Positions 23,976 to 37,689 of a stretch of 64,000 nucleotides of DNA are shown in pieces. The DNA comes from Gerris lacustris (lineage: Eukaryota > Arthropoda > Insecta > Hemiptera > Gerridae), in the NCBI GenBank assembly GCA_951217055.1, contig OX578279.1, positions 31,708,173-31,772,172 of the forward strand, in the 5' to 3' direction. Under the pieces are notes generated by a model. It saw only the letters and a list, made by a program, of their open reading frames with translations. It was not told the DNA's origin and ran no database searches. A program made the translations under genes and the position numbers. Positions within the stretch are counted from its first letter, which is position 1. The number at the start of each line of letters is the position of its first letter.

Positions 23976-26900
23976 ACATAGGTTAAGGTTATTAATCTTG
24001 AAATCATATCCCATTAGGTTTTCCAAGTACCATTTTTATTTTTTTAACAACTGTGATTCAATAACAGACGTCTTTTCTCTTAAAAACTGGGGCTAAAATC
24101 TTTTTATTTATTCTCTTCAGTTTATTATTAGAATGAGATTTAAAAGTATTATTTTTATCACTTTGTTTCATACAGTAAATATTCATTTGAATATGCTGCT
24201 AATTGAAATTATATTATGGTTCAGTCTCTTTATTAAGTGTTAATTGTTTTAGTATATATATATATATATATTTACTTGCAACTTGTACGTAATTAATTTT
24301 TCTTTCAAGTATTTATTTTATATTTTATTTGATCTCCCTGAAAAACAGTTTTTTCTTCTTTTAGAGTTGCTTTTTTAAGAAAATTAAATTTTTAGGAATG
24401 TAACAAGTCGAATAGGATCCCCTTTGTTTTAGTTATTGTATTGTTAAATCTCCGCATTTCTTGAAGTATAATTTTTTAAGTTAGATTCTTGTAGGAATTC
24501 TTTTAGTAATAATAAACTTTTTACTTTCTTTTCATAGGTTTTTATTTACTTATTTTTTTTATATGTAATTTTGAGTTTACTTTGAAATCCAACTGCTATG
24601 ATAAGGGCCCTTGAGTTTTTTTTTAATCTTGACAAGAATAATCTTAAGTTTATCTTAAAGAAAAGTTTCTTTTAAACTTTGCACGCGAGCCATATATAAA
24701 CTACGTGCCCTTGGCTGGAGTTTCCAGTTAAAAGTTTAATTGAGTTAAATTTAATCAATTTAGTGATTGGAGTCGAGTTGAAAGTATGTTTTCTCCCTTA
24801 TTTTAAAATTATATTGCAACAGGTGTCAAATACCCGTCTTTCCTTTAAATAATGGAATATCGATTTGTGTAAAATCGCTTATTTATTTTGTAGTCTTGAG
24901 TCTTGTCTTGTTTCTTATTTGCCCTCGCTTATAGCTAAAGTTCATTTGAGGTCAAACTCTCCTTTTAAATAGCTTTTATCTTGTTTAAAACTTTTATAAT
25001 TTATGTTCTGGTTTATCTGCATAGTTATTGATTTTTTATTTTATTCACAGCGTTGTGAAAAATATTGATTATCAATTTTGTACGTGTAAATTATGAACAT
25101 ATCTTAGAGAATGAGATAATTTGTGTTCAAATATGTCGTGTAATAATTTATCGTCAATAATTAGGGACCATAGGCACATTGAGGACCCTTATCATTAATG
25201 CTGAGAAAGGAGCAGCAAAATATTTAGAAAAGAGCAAAACAATTAAACTTTAAGATCGACACGCTTATAAAAATCCGTACATAGCGTAAAATGTTGTCCT
25301 TAGTGATTGAGTAGTGGTTCGCGGTTGGTTCGTGCCTTTGCCATGGAACGGTGAGGTGGAAGAGAGTTTAAAAAATAATTTTAAAGAACAAATGTATTCT
25401 TGCCTTAGATATTTGGAATTTGTTTCAGTCTTAATAGGTAAATCTTGGTAGGAAAATGTTGTGTTGTGTGTATAATGCCCTAGAAATAGAAGAATATGTC
25501 CGGCTTTAACCTTATATTTAATTATTTGGAAGTTACTCTTCCTCCGAAAGAGAACTTTTTAACTTTTTACTTAAGCTCCACATTCTATTTTTTCAGTTGG
25601 TAACTTCCATTGTAAATCGAACCTAAGTTTTTTCACATTTTGAAGAAATGGTGGCATTGTTCTTGCAACATGTGTTTAAGTCTGGGTACCTGCTCGCCTT
25701 GTCTGACATTTCTTAGTCCTTTTATAGCAATGCTTTACTAAACTTACAACCATTCAACATTTATTTATTTCGATTTTACCTTGCAGATTGTCTACATAGC
25801 ACTATTATGAGCAGGTACATTGTGCATTCATATATTTTTTTCATATTGTCATTTAAAATACTACCTAATTAATACTTATTTTCAATATTAACCGTTGTTT
25901 GAATTGACACTTTCTTAGATCATAAGTGCTTTTGTTCCATTAAGATCATAGATTCCTCCATTTGCCAATTTTTCTAGCTGTTCCTGTCTTAATCTCTTCT
26001 CCGCAGATGTGATTATAAGGATAAACATTATGGAACAAACTGAGGTAAATAATTACATGTGTTAGATAAATATAATTTATTCCCAAATAAATATTATATA
26101 GTCTTCTTAGATATTTACTCTGGAGGTTCATAGACGGTTATTGATATTTAATTAAGGGACTAAAAAGAAGGTTGTTTAATTGCATACAGGGGCAGCCTTG
26201 TATTGCACAATCGGATCAAGTTACTAAGCATTGCTTCATCTCAAGGTATCATTTGCTACTCCTTAGATATTACCGGATGTTGGTTTGAAAAGGTATTTTA
26301 CCCGTTAAAAAAGTTTATCACTTCTTATTTGCAATTATGAAATAATATTTGAACGTTGATACAGTGGACTGATTACTTGGAATCTTATACAAGGATTTAC
26401 ATAATTTTTTCTGAAGATGTCAAAAGTACGCTATTCGTTTATCACCTATGTTATCTATGGATAAAACCTAGTATGAACTCTTGATCTTTATAACAGATGC
26501 TGTAATGAATATGTTTAACTTTATTTTTTTAAAAAATCAACAATATCTAGCGCTAGTGACGATTTTGAACACCGGGTAATAATTTTGGTTTGACTTTTCT
26601 CCTCTTTTTTTATTTACCGTTTTCGGATGCCGGGATAGGTATAGTTAGCTCGGAACCCGTCAGGATTTCTCAGTAGCAGGTAATTACCTGGTGGTGGTAC
26701 ATTACTAAATAGGTACTCTTACAGAGACTAGTTATGTCAGAAGAAAAAATATTTCCTATGAGGCCGACGCTATATTGGAAGATTGAATAATGTTTTTTTA
26801 CTCTCTTTATTATTGGTGAACTTTCATTGGTAACTATTCTGTTTTATGTTTATTTCAAGAGTATCATTTTCTTTAATAAACTAACTTATTTGTCAGTTTT

Positions 26901-28456
26901 TTTACTTAAGTGCATGAGATTTTAAAATCCTGAGCTCTATTGGCTCCCCACTCCATTTTGTTTTTACTTTTCGGCGCAATGACTCATTTGACACAAACTA
27001 GTAAACAAGTAATTTGCGGATTGGTGTTCTCATAATTTTATTAATAATATCTACTTATGCCCTTAATTCTTTAGTTGCTTTAGGATGCCTTTATATGCTA
27101 GCTTTACGAGTATTCTTATAATAATCTAATATTATTCTTGTAATAATCTATAGTAATGAGAATACTAATATAATTATGCGGGAAACACCCCACCTCTCAT
27201 AAATTGAATCCATAATTATTAGACATACTGTTATCACTACCCTTATTACATCACAAATGTATTAATTCAACTATATGACAAATTTTTTCCGGATAATCAG
27301 TCAGTAATAATCATGTCACTTGATTATTATTTAAAGAGTATCTCTAAATATTTATTATCACCGTGTAGAAGATATTTGTTGATAATAATTTTAGTGCTCT
27401 AAAAACATTCTCTAGCTACATCATTCATAACAAATTTCATTCATTAGTCACTCTTGTCAAGCCTTTTTTTTCATTTAAACAAAGTTTTTTTTTTGTTTAA
27501 CTATAGAGTTATAAAAAGGCGTTTTGATAATGTTTTTCAAGAGCTCATTCACACACCATCTTATGTCCTCCATCACTGTCCCACCCACACACAAATATGA
27601 ACCCTTTTATAGGCACTGTACAAACTTTTGAATCCCATATTCTTTGCTACGGATATTATCTCTCGTCAGATATCCAACATTATCATTTTATTTCCGATCT
27701 TCTCTCTCTTCTTTTTATGTTTATAGAAAAATAGTTAAAACTAAAAGCATACAAACTAGTATCAGGTGATAAGTTCCAGCTTTGTTTAAAACTTTTTTTG
27801 TAACAAGTTCAAGCACATGTTTCTAATTCTGTTTGTATATAAATATATATTTTTTTCTCTAAAACAAAACCCATTTCCCCTTCTTCTAATGTGACTTCCT
27901 TACAAAAAAAATCTAAACAATAAATATTTACAGTTTTCAAGAGTTTATCTAACAGCCTTTTTTCTCTCCCCAGTTTGTGTCTTATTTGATAACAAAATGA
28001 CATTGGTATCAAGTGCTACAAGGAAATTGAACTCCATATCAATTTGATTTATTATCTCCTTTTTCCTTTTTTTTAAAAAATGTTAATAATTTAAAATAAG
28101 TGATGTTATTGTCATTTTTTTAAATAATTATTTTCTTATTGTTCAATCGCATTCCTTAAATTATTCTTGAATTATTGTTGTTTTCATTTTCATAATGCAC
28201 ATCCAATTAAATTCTTTAATAATCACCTGTTATTATGTTGTCTGAACTGGATAACTAAAACTGATAAATATTAAGTAAATCGCAATATTGTTTTGTATGA
28301 TTGAGTTAAAATTAATAACAGTTGAGTGTAATTTAATTTAAATCAGCATTTTATAACGTTACTTAGCAATTAAATTACTACTAACTAACTCTAGTTTATT
28401 TAATTATTTTGTTTAAAAAAAATAAAAGTTATCCCAAATATTTAAATCTCCTGCTC
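23976..28456. other. AT-rich intron, no gene seen
   Basis: The only notable items are a (TA)n tract at about 24254-24275 and an isolated TATATAAA at 24693 with CCAGTTA ~30 bp downstream. That promoter-like spacing has no supporting exon. Confidence 0.45.
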
Positions 28457-28545
28457 AATAAAATGTATTTAAGATTTTTAATTAATAAAATGTATTTAAG
28501 ATTTTTAATTAATAAAATGTATTTAAGATTTTTAATTAATAAAAT
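28457..28545 (+). repeat. 27-bp tandem repeat, 3.3 copies
   Basis: AATAAAATGTATTTAAGATT plus TTTAATT repeats at 28457, 28484 and 28511, with a partial copy at 28538. Copies are identical, so the expansion is recent. Because 27 is divisible by three it makes a repetitive but meaningless ORF. Confidence 0.85.
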
Positions 28546-28896
28546 ATATGTAATATTTAATATAAGAAGAAAGTATATTTACTTCTATATTATTCTGTCT
28601 ATATAACAAATCGGACGAGTTCGTTAATAATCAGAATCAGCTCAGTCGTATCAAGCTTAAAATTATTTTAAAGTTTGTTTTTACGATAATGACGTGAAAC
28701 TAGCGCCTTTATAAGCATTTTGATTGACCAAACGCAATCCAACCACTCCGAAGTGCCAAGTCCATTCTCAAGATAATACAATATTAAGATTTTTTAAGTG
28801 GGAAAACATAATTTCTCCCAAAATATGTTACGTATGAAAAATTCCTTAAAAATAGTTTTTATTTTATTTTTTTTTCTTGGCAAAGAATAACTACAA

Positions 28897-29463
28897 TTTT
28901 TGCTTCCGAGATTACCGAAGGTAACGGAAGCTATGTGATCGTTCTGAAGAACGAAATTATTTAATGCCTTCGATTTCAAAAATTCCAAAACTGAAATCTG
29001 TTTCAGACATCAGGGAACATTTTAGGTTCCGTTTCGGTCTGTCGCTCAATTTTTGCGAACCTACATATCTTAAAAACTACACTTTTAATGAAATTTTTAT
29101 GGTTGTCAGAATTAGCCAATTGGTGGTTCCATTTTCAACCTTCTGCGCTCAATTGCTTCTCTTCCACATGCTTACAAATATACATTTTTTTTTATTTAAA
29201 AGTACTTATCTGATTTGTATGAAACTTTTATAGTTTATCGAAAGTAACCCGCAGATAGCCCCAAGTTAATTTCAACCGTCTGCGCTCTTGAAATTTTGCT
29301 AAATTGATACTTGGATTCTTGTTAAATCAAAACAATTTTTAAAAATTCGGTGGGAAAATTCAATAATTTGACAGTGATGGGCTGCAAAAGCATATAATCA
29401 TTAAAGTATACGAAGTAGGACGCGAGGAAACTATGTTTCACACCAATAGACAGAGTATTTTAA
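28897..29463 (-). mobile_element. Stem-loop-family repeat, copy 4 (near full length)
   Basis: It starts TTTTTGCTTCCGAGATTACC with a nested hairpin (CTTCCG..TTACCGAAGGTAA.CGGAAG), then CAGACATCAGGGAACATTTT, TCAACCGTCTGCGCTC, and ends GAGGAAACTATGTTTCACAC. At ~565 bp, this copy and the one at 59600 best define the element. Confidence 0.65.
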
Positions 29464-29528
29464 ATTTATTTACAATTAATATTTAGATGTCACGCAATGG
29501 CGATGTGTTGTAATTGTCAAGGAAAAAG

Positions 29529-30137
29529 ATATTTTACTACGTTTTTATTAGCTTGAATTCTTGTTTGTTTGTTTGTTTGTCCGGTACAAATCTGGCAACC
29601 GATTTCTAACTAATTTCCCGAATAGCTAGACATTTGAAACTTTTAGCATAGCTCAGAACACGATGACAATGCATTATTTTAATACCTTTAGCTATCTTTC
29701 AGCAAAATTTAATTAGTTTTCAGCAAATTTTGCTGTGCGGAAAGTTAGTTCGGAAAAAATCCGCAAGTTATTTTATTTGTTTTGCCATATCCAATATTTA
29801 CGCAATCTTCATTTTGACGGGTCTCAAATTTGTGATAGATAAACATTGAATGACAGCAAAACAGGAAATATCGATTATATTATTTCAAATATACCGATGG
29901 CATGCTTTAGATTTGGTGTTTGGGAGATCCGTTGTACAGATTTATCCTTTTATAGGTTTAAGATCAGCTCTCTGGATGGTTGTCATTTATGTGAAGTAAA
30001 TAAATTTGGAACTATTTTTTTTTTCACTCACATTATAATATTATATAACAATAACTATTATATTATCAACATTACATACGATTCAAATGAAAATTTAAAA
30101 ACGTAGTATATAAAAAGTTCTTTTTATCTTGAAATTA
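29529..30137. repeat. Long direct repeat, copy A
   Basis: Matches 35902-36662 throughout: ATATTTTACTACGTTTTTAT, a (TTTG)n run, GCTAGACATTTGAAACTTTT, GAAAGTTAGTTCGGAAAAAA, AGATCCGTTGTACA, and GTAGTATATAAAA at the end. It lacks ~150 bp found in copy B. No protein or terminal repeats are recognised, so the class is unknown. Confidence 0.7.
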
Positions 30138-30832
30138 TCTATATTTTACTTTTACTCTCGTAAATTATAATGCACTTCAGTTACTTACTATAGTTCCCTC
30201 CTAACCCCTTATTTTTCTTTGACTCAAGACGTCGGCCCTAAAGCGTTTAGTTACCTTTATTTTTTTTTTGTTGTTTTTGAATTTAACACAATAGATAATA
30301 CCTTTAAAGAAATTATAGTTAATAAAAAATCCTGCATCAATGCATTTAAATTTCCAGTCTAACTTTTTACAGCCAAATTGATTTCAGGTCTAGCCTGTAC
30401 ACTCCTGAATAAGTAATGGTTATCATTTTCCGGGATGATCATCGTTTACTATAAACGACGTACTTATAAATTCTTGTTACGTTAGAGAAGAATATTTAGC
30501 TGAAGGCTCAACCTGAATGTATTATGTGCTAAATAAATATGTGTGTAGTTTTAACCTAGACTTAGTGGCCTTGTCAAGTAATTACAAGGTAATGGTTGTT
30601 TCACGATCACGTTTGTATATTATACTATTATACGACATCATCGTGGTCCTTTATAACTATTATATCGATCACGTTTCAAAAACGTAAAATATCTTAAGAA
30701 TTCAAAACCTTTTTTTTCAATCTCTTAGGTTCTTCTGCGAATTTATTCTGATTAATAAGTATTTTTTAAGCTTATTCTATTTAGGTCTGCAGGGTATAAA
30801 AAACTCAAATTATTTTATTTCGGCAATATTCC

Positions 30833-30854
30833 GCCTCCTTTGAGGCATCTTCAG
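30833..30854 (-). repeat. CTGAAGATG stem-loop module
   Basis: On the minus strand the sequence is CTGAAGAT-GCCTC-AAAG-GAGGC-GGAATATTG: a perfect 5-bp stem right after the CTGAAGAT lead. Well-preserved arthropod copies of such modules continue CGAAACG; here that box has decayed. Likely a Penelope-like or related retroelement end. Confidence 0.5.
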
Positions 30855-31369
30855 GCCTTTAACAATTCCTCTTAAAACTTAACTTAATTTATTTTCTTCG
30901 TATAATATCATCTTCAGGCAATCCACCTGTGCGTCTATACGTTGTCTGTATTCATTTAAAACTATATCCTTTACTTATTTCAATGCTTTCATACTTTTTA
31001 AATGCATACATTATTTAAATAAGCAGTGCAGTAAGTACTATTTGTGTTTTTATCAAACGTTTATCATCTCTAGATTAGATATATTCGATAATTAACAAAT
31101 GTTTATTCAAACAATGCTGTAAACGAGTATCTTAAACAAAGTAATTTACTGTAAGATGAACTACTCTACATACTATATAATTTCTGGCCTACCAAATGAA
31201 ATATGTTTAAATTATGCACTTACTTTATTTGTATTATTTTCTTTTCTTTTTACTTCCGGATTGACGCTAGAGAGAGGTACTTCCCACTTTTTGTTCTACT
31301 CATTTGTGTGAAACATTTCCTTCTCTCTAGAAATTAAACACTAATGCATGTTGGCGTTAACAATATTAG

Positions 31370-31552
31370 AGCCTTGCTATAGAGCTTTAGGGTGGTTTTA
31401 CTCTGGGCGATGTTTGTCGCTGTCGTCTGTGACGGAGAAGTTTTGGTGTGTGAAAGCTCTCCTTGTGCACTACACATTTTGGACTTCAGTACCACATAAT
31501 AACCACTTTTGGTCGCTTTTGCGCGCGACAGCGACAATCTGAGAGCTAGTTC
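31370..31552. repeat. Short inverted repeat element
   Basis: TTGTCGCTGTCG (31414-31425) pairs exactly with 31526-31537, and GTGGTTTTACT (31392) has a looser partner near 31499. Probably a small MITE. ORFs on both strands are products of the inverted structure. Confidence 0.35.
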
Positions 31553-32777
31553 TTGTCTTAAAATTTCTACCTATTATTTAATTTGTTGGTACTTTTTCGT
31601 TTTCGAGAGACAATTACAATATTTCCTTGTGAAAGTTGTTGCATTATTTTATTATTGTTTTATTTGGGCCCAGCATTTAGTTCGAAACATTACTTCAGAA
31701 TTTCCAAACAAATAGTAACAATGGGCTGTCACCTCAAAGGCCGTTCCGCCATTGTTAACAGCGCCGTCATTATTTTGTTGTCACCTTTGCTTGCTAAACA
31801 TTTTTAAAGCACTTGCTTCATTTTATAAGTTCTTTGTTGAGTCAGTCAATTAGTACAAGTTTTTTTTATACATTAGTTATGCGCACGTTTTATAAAAAGT
31901 AACAATGGTTAAATATATTTTTTCTTCAATTGCATTCCTAATGAGTGGTTTTAGCTTGGAAAGACTATTACAGGTTTATAATAATTCTGTGTTGTATAAA
32001 AAACCTTTTTTTGTGTTGGAGTAATTTTGTACGTTTTTGCTTCATTATATCAATTTAAATTTTAACTTTTACTTCTTCATGTATGGTAATTCATTACATT
32101 GATTTTAATGGGTGACACTCGGGTAAACCCACGTGTAGTTGAGAATCCTCTCAGATTGGCTGGCAAGAACATCATAACGCTTAAATAAAAAGTTTTGATT
32201 CATAAGGGGATCGAGGGAGGAACATGCTAACCGCACATGGTGTACAAAGGGGTCACACATTATGTCCCATAATGGCCATTAACTTAGATCATATGTAGTG
32301 TGCTAAAATCCGGTTTTACAGCTCTGTTGATTTGAACAAGCTGCAAAACACTTGTTTACGTATTGTTAGTTAAATTATGCGACACGAGGTCTTACTTAAA
32401 TGAAACCTTTGATTACCCTTGACTAGGCTATGATTATTTGAACAACCGACAATTTCAGTAACTAATTTACAAAATTTAGCTGGTATTGATGAAAATGTTT
32501 CTTTCTTTTTCTCCACTTTTTGTGTACACTGACAGTTAGTAAAATTTGTTTTTTTCGTTGTAGTTAAAGTCAGTTATGTAGGTTTATAAACATTTAATTT
32601 CCAGAACCACCTATTATGGAAACATTATACATATTTATTTTAAAAGAATTATTCAAATACCTATTCGATAATTATGTTCATCGTTTAGACCAAAGAGAAT
32701 TCGTATGATTTTCTTAGAAGCTATTTTATTATTTTTTCGGAGGAAACAAATACGTTATGACCCTCAAAAGCAAAGGT
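31553..32777. other. AT-rich, no feature seen
   Basis: No gene or repeat could be supported in this stretch. Confidence 0.4.
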
Positions 32778-32778
32778 G

Positions 32779-32809
<31 letters not shown>

Positions 32810-33018
32810 TAAGCCTGTAAATATAATGGCTAAAAAGACCCGGAAATCTCAAATAGTTTCTATGAAACTTCGGAGGTTCAGGGTCATTATTATCAAATGT
32901 GGCTGAGGAATCCTTAATTACATTTGGTGAAGACGAATCGTGAGGGGCTTTCGCTTCTTCTGTTTGTAATGACGACTGACGATTAAGAGAGAGTTAAAAT
33001 GGATTTTTTTTTTTTTTT
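32779..33018 (-). mobile_element. A-tailed retroposed fragment with an open frame
   Basis: A 29-base T-run (32779-32807) is a poly-A tail on the minus strand, directly after CTTAAT; a second T-run lies at about 33004-33018. Between them the minus strand has an uninterrupted frame of about 65 codons without ATG, including the pieces SSLQTEEAKAPHDSS and PPKFHRNYLRFPGLF. It runs into the A-tail without a stop. I do not recognise it; a truncated retrotransposon or processed mRNA fragment are both possible. Confidence 0.4.
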
Positions 33019-33109
33019 AGGAATAATAAAGAATATAAATAAAATAAGAAGTATAATTATTTTGGCCACGAAAGAGGATGTTGGGATATTATTAGTTGTG
33101 AATTATTTA

Positions 33110-33445
33110 TAGATGTTTGAACTCAGGGGTCGGTATGAGTCACAAGGGAGGATGCTGTGGGGGATTCTTAGTATTTGGGACTGGGAAGATGGTAGGGAGA
33201 ACCTCTCACAGACACAGGAGATAAATTCACATCAAGAGTAGCTGCGGGTACGACCATAAGGAAGGGAGACAGAGCTCTCGGAAAGAACATGTAGAAACAG
33301 AAAGAGAGAGAGTGACAGAATGGCTGGAGGGGAGCTAACGGTTGCACTCTACTCTTCTCCTTGCTCTCAAGCAAAGGCAAAAACAGTTTTCCTTCAACCG
33401 TCTGGCTCCTATCATTAGCTTTCATATCATGCACTTTGTAACCCT
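33110..33445. other. Purine-rich, GC-richer island of unknown nature
   Basis: The plus strand is strongly purine-biased (AGAAACAGAAAGAGAGAGAG, GGAAGGGAGACAGAG). The minus-strand frame of 88 codons at 33168-33434 is a consequence of that bias; its residues do not suggest a known family. It could be a repeat edge or a regulatory tract. Confidence 0.3.
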
Positions 33446-35901
33446 GAATCTTCTAAATTTTCCATTTCAGGGGTAAAAAGACTGCTCTCTCGATTGTAAC
33501 TAAACTATTCGAGATAAGCGATATATTATTTTGAACTGAAGTTCACGAGTTCGTACAAAAACAAATTTTTAGAAGCTGTGAAATCATAACTGAATACTCC
33601 TCATTGCTGTTTTTTAACTGGAATGTTGGCTGGCAATTTTAAAAAAAGTATAGCTACTTTTCCCTCCGTGAAAGCTGTAATGGAAACGGAAAGTTTTTTC
33701 TTTAGCTTATTGATTTGCAGGCGCTGCCAACCTTAATATTACAGCCTTTCTTTGGAAATTCTACGTCTTTCCTTTGAAACTTTGGTTTTAGGTTATCATT
33801 GATATAATTTCGTAGTTTTGAAGTGTAAAATCAGTAAAAAACGAACTTTTCTAAGGATCAAAAACGTTCTAATTAAATGTATCCACAATTAATGACTCGA
33901 GGTTTCTAAATATATACTCAATTGCTTTCAAGTATTGCATAGCTAGCAAATAACTTAAAGAATTTAGAGCTGTAAAAGGTTACTGAAATCACTATATACA
34001 GTAATCACTGAAAGTGCAGCTTAAAAGGTCAGCTTATCTTTTAAATAAATAGGTTTAAGATGTTATCTCCTACATGCAGTCGATACACGGTCTATTTTCA
34101 GAACTAATAAAGTGGCTAATGTCGGCAGTTTAAGACCTAGGTGTACTTAAGTGGGCAGTAAAAGCACATCTTTAACCACATCACTAAGTGAGTGTTGGAT
34201 TTTAATTCAAATTGATAAAAAGAAGACGATGGATTGATGATACACTTATCTTTAGTTATAATAACTTCTAAAGGCAATTTACCATATATATCCTTTTACT
34301 TTACACTATATATCTTTAAATAGCATTCAGTATACTAAGCACTGTAAATTGGGGGCGAAAATTACAGTGCCATTTGTACTTACGTTGCTATTTTTTAAAA
34401 AAAAAACAAAACAATTTAACCGTTACATAACAAATTAGAAGTTACCTTGCTATCGATAGAATAGAAAGTATCATAGAAGTGTCATTACTTTGTTTATCAT
34501 TTATATTTTTAAAAATGTCTGTGATGTCTTATTGAATTTTACGATTTTGAACGAATTTGATGTATATTAGGGATACTGCAAGTGCCTAAAGAATAAATCT
34601 ATAGAATTATGTGAGAAGATGAGCTTGAAAAGTTTTTTATCTTCTTTTTTACTGGCCCCTGGTTGTGGGAATAGCTTGCTTACCAAGGACGAAGATGATT
34701 AAGAGTAAAGTGCGAAGTAATCCGGCGATGCTCGGTCCATTATTACTCATCAGAGGTCCGTGGGGTTCCCAAGAGTTAGCGCTGTTTCATAGTTCGTAGG
34801 ATGATAAGTTTATTTTTTTCCCCTTATTTCGTTGATTATGGTCTGGGAGTGTGATGGATCGTGTGTGAAAGAGAAACTATTGGTCCATTGGTTTAGCTGT
34901 TTAGGGGCACAGCGTGGGATCCACTTAAAACAGCAAGCAACCTCTGTGACATAAGTTATATGGGAATTGACACGGTACTGCTCCTATTTATGGATGTATG
35001 TACTTTCTTTATTTTCTCTCAAACCAGGCTTGTGGTTAGTGATGAGCTGATAAAATTCATACCTTTGAGATGCAGTAGTAGAAATAATATTATTTTAAAT
35101 CTGTTTTTTAATATCTATATTTTAAAGAATATAATAGTAATCAGGTAATGAAATTTGTTTATAAAAAAATAAAAATAAATTAAAAAATGCAAAGAAATAT
35201 TGTCATTTGAAAGTCCCATTATTGTTTTACTTTTTGTCTTTCGCAAAAAGATAAGATTTAAAATATTTTTAAATGCAAATTCTAAAGAACACTTAAGATT
35301 TCCAGAAACATCTAAACCTCTAGTGTTTTTTAAAGAATCGGCATGAAAAAATGTAAACATAGTTCTTGGTAATGGTACCTGTGATCAATTCATCGGAAAT
35401 TTGGCGTGCTCCGTCAATTTATATTTGTTCAATTATTTAGGGATTCGCTAATTTATCGTATCATAACTTTTTTTAGATGAATTAATATCTCGACGTTTCG
35501 TTCTTATCTAATTGTTACATGTATGTATTCAACTTGTGTTTTTAACATCACTGTAATTAAAGGGTGATGCCACATCGGACAGTTGGCCCCCAGACGACAG
35601 CTGACGCTTAACAATTTACATGAAAACCTTGGAACCCTAAAGGGGGAATCCAAGACATCTATTTACCCTCAAACCTTTGCGTATTCACCGCTTAATTTGA
35701 AACTTACAATTAACTCAGCACATTACAAATTGAAGTTAAGTAAACATAAAGTATCTTAAAGCTTTCATCAATCGGTGGATTTAAGGAAGTTATAGCATTC
35801 GTTTAAGAGTTTATTATAAATCTGCCTTCCCCATCTTAATAATTTTTCTTTATGTATGTATATACATATTACGTATATGAAAAATTGGAAACGATAAAAA
35901 C
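33446..35901. other. AT-rich, no gene seen
   Basis: Nothing beyond chance ORFs was recognised here. Confidence 0.4.
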
Positions 35902-36662
35902 ATATTTTACTACGTTTTTATTAGCTTGCTTTCTTGTTTGTTTGTTTGTTTGTCCAGTACAAATCTTGCAATAGATTTTTAACTAACTAAGATTTTTAAC
36001 TAACCGAGTAGCTAGACATTTGAAACTTTTAGAATAGCTCAGAACACGATGACAATGCAATATTTTAATACTTTTAACCATCTTTCAGCAGAATTTAATT
36101 AGTTTTCAGCAAATTTTTCTGTATGGTATGGAAAGTTAGTTCGGAAAAAATCCGCAATTTATTTTATTTGTTTTGACATGTCCCATATTTACAATCTTCA
36201 TTTTGACGGGTTTCAAATTTGTGATTTTTTTATTTTAGAGATTAACATTGAATGACAGCGAAAAAGGAAAAGTAAAACAAAGAAATAAATTAATTGACGT
36301 GTGACAACCAGGTTTGTTTACACTTGTGTCCTAGGCATCGGTTAAATTTTTCTGCATCTGTACTTCTTTACTTGCATCTGTACAATTTTCTTTTTCTTCT
36401 CTTACGGGGCATGGCATATCAATGGCACGGTTTAGATTCAGTGTTGGTGAGATCCGTTGTACAAAGATTTGTCCTTTTATAGGTTTAAGATCAGCTCTCT
36501 AGACTCTAGATGGTCATTTATGTGAAGTAAATAAATTCGGAACTATTTTGTTTTCATTAACATTATATTATAACAATGATAAATATATTATCAACATTAC
36601 ATATGATTCAACAGAAAATTTAAAAAGTAGTATATAAAATGTTCTTTTTATCTTGTAATTAT
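35902..36662. repeat. Long direct repeat, copy B
   Basis: Same sequence and direction as 29529-30137, with an additional ~150 bp (about 36258-36412). Divergence is modest and spread evenly, so the two are separate insertions or an old duplication rather than a recent local copy. Confidence 0.7.
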
Positions 36663-37689
36663 GTAATTGTCTTCATATTTTATAAATACACACCTCTTAA
36701 TTATTTTAATAAATTATATTTTGATTATGGGGTCGTTAACCATTTTTTATTCTTTGCTTACTAAGAGTGTTGACCTTTTCTTAGAATAATATTAAAAAGA
36801 GGATATTAGTCTATTATAAAAGCCAGATTTCAGCAGTTTTAGCTGGAGAGGAGAGAACAAATTGTTTAGGTAAGGTCTTACTATGCGGGAGTTGAATTTC
36901 ATTATGAAATCATCAGAAAAGATTAATGATTGTCCTTGGTCCTTTCAATATGGTTTCTGCTTTAATCAACGTCCCACGCTTTCTATGAGAAATTCTTTTT
37001 TTTTTTGTTTTATAATTTTGGACGAAAGAATAATATAAACCAGGCATATTTGTTTATTTATACTTCTTTAATTATATTATATTTATCTTTTTATAATGAT
37101 AATGATCATATACTAATACTTTTATAATGATTTTATATTTACTATAATTAATGAATTAATTGACAGATAGACTAATTAATTATTTTCTTATTATATGATA
37201 TGACAATCTTGTTTTAAAGAAATTAACAAGTTAAATATTTTAGGTCAGTATTATAACAAACAATATATTTTTTAAAAAAGTTACCTTGTTCTTATTCATA
37301 TTTTGTTCATTAGAACTTATTTAATTTTCCACTCCCAGTAACACATGTAAGAATAAAAAATAACTAATAGAGTAAACTTCCTTGTCATAGAGGATACTGA
37401 ATATGACTGGATAGAGAAATTACCTATATCGTTAAGAAAGCACTGGACCGAAGAAATTTCATTCTGAGAGTTTACCCTAGAACCGTTTTGCTACCCTTTC
37501 ATAACTTTTAACCCTACGGGTGTCTAAAGCTTAGAAAATAGAAATATGCAAACAACAAATAACTAAAAATACATTTATATTCCTCTTATGCGCTGTTATA
37601 GAGAAAAAATTGTATAGCTTGAAGATTCGATGGAGAAGGTGCCTTGAGTCAGTACAAGAGTGGTTTAAATGAAATCTCTGTGTATCTAC

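Noticed and set aside
24691..24735. TATATAAA plus initiator-like CCAGTTA as a promoter
   Set aside because: TA-rich octamers are common here and no first exon with a usable donor follows.
25330..25352. GCCATGGAACG|GTGAGG as a tiny first exon
   Set aside because: It would end in phase 2, which does not match the microexon phase; there is no other support.
28409..28606. ORF with NKMYLRFLI repeats
   Set aside because: A 27-bp tandem repeat keeps the frame open by arithmetic.
33168..33434. 88-codon minus-strand ORF
   Set aside because: Explained by strand-biased composition; the peptide shows no domain or recognisable family.
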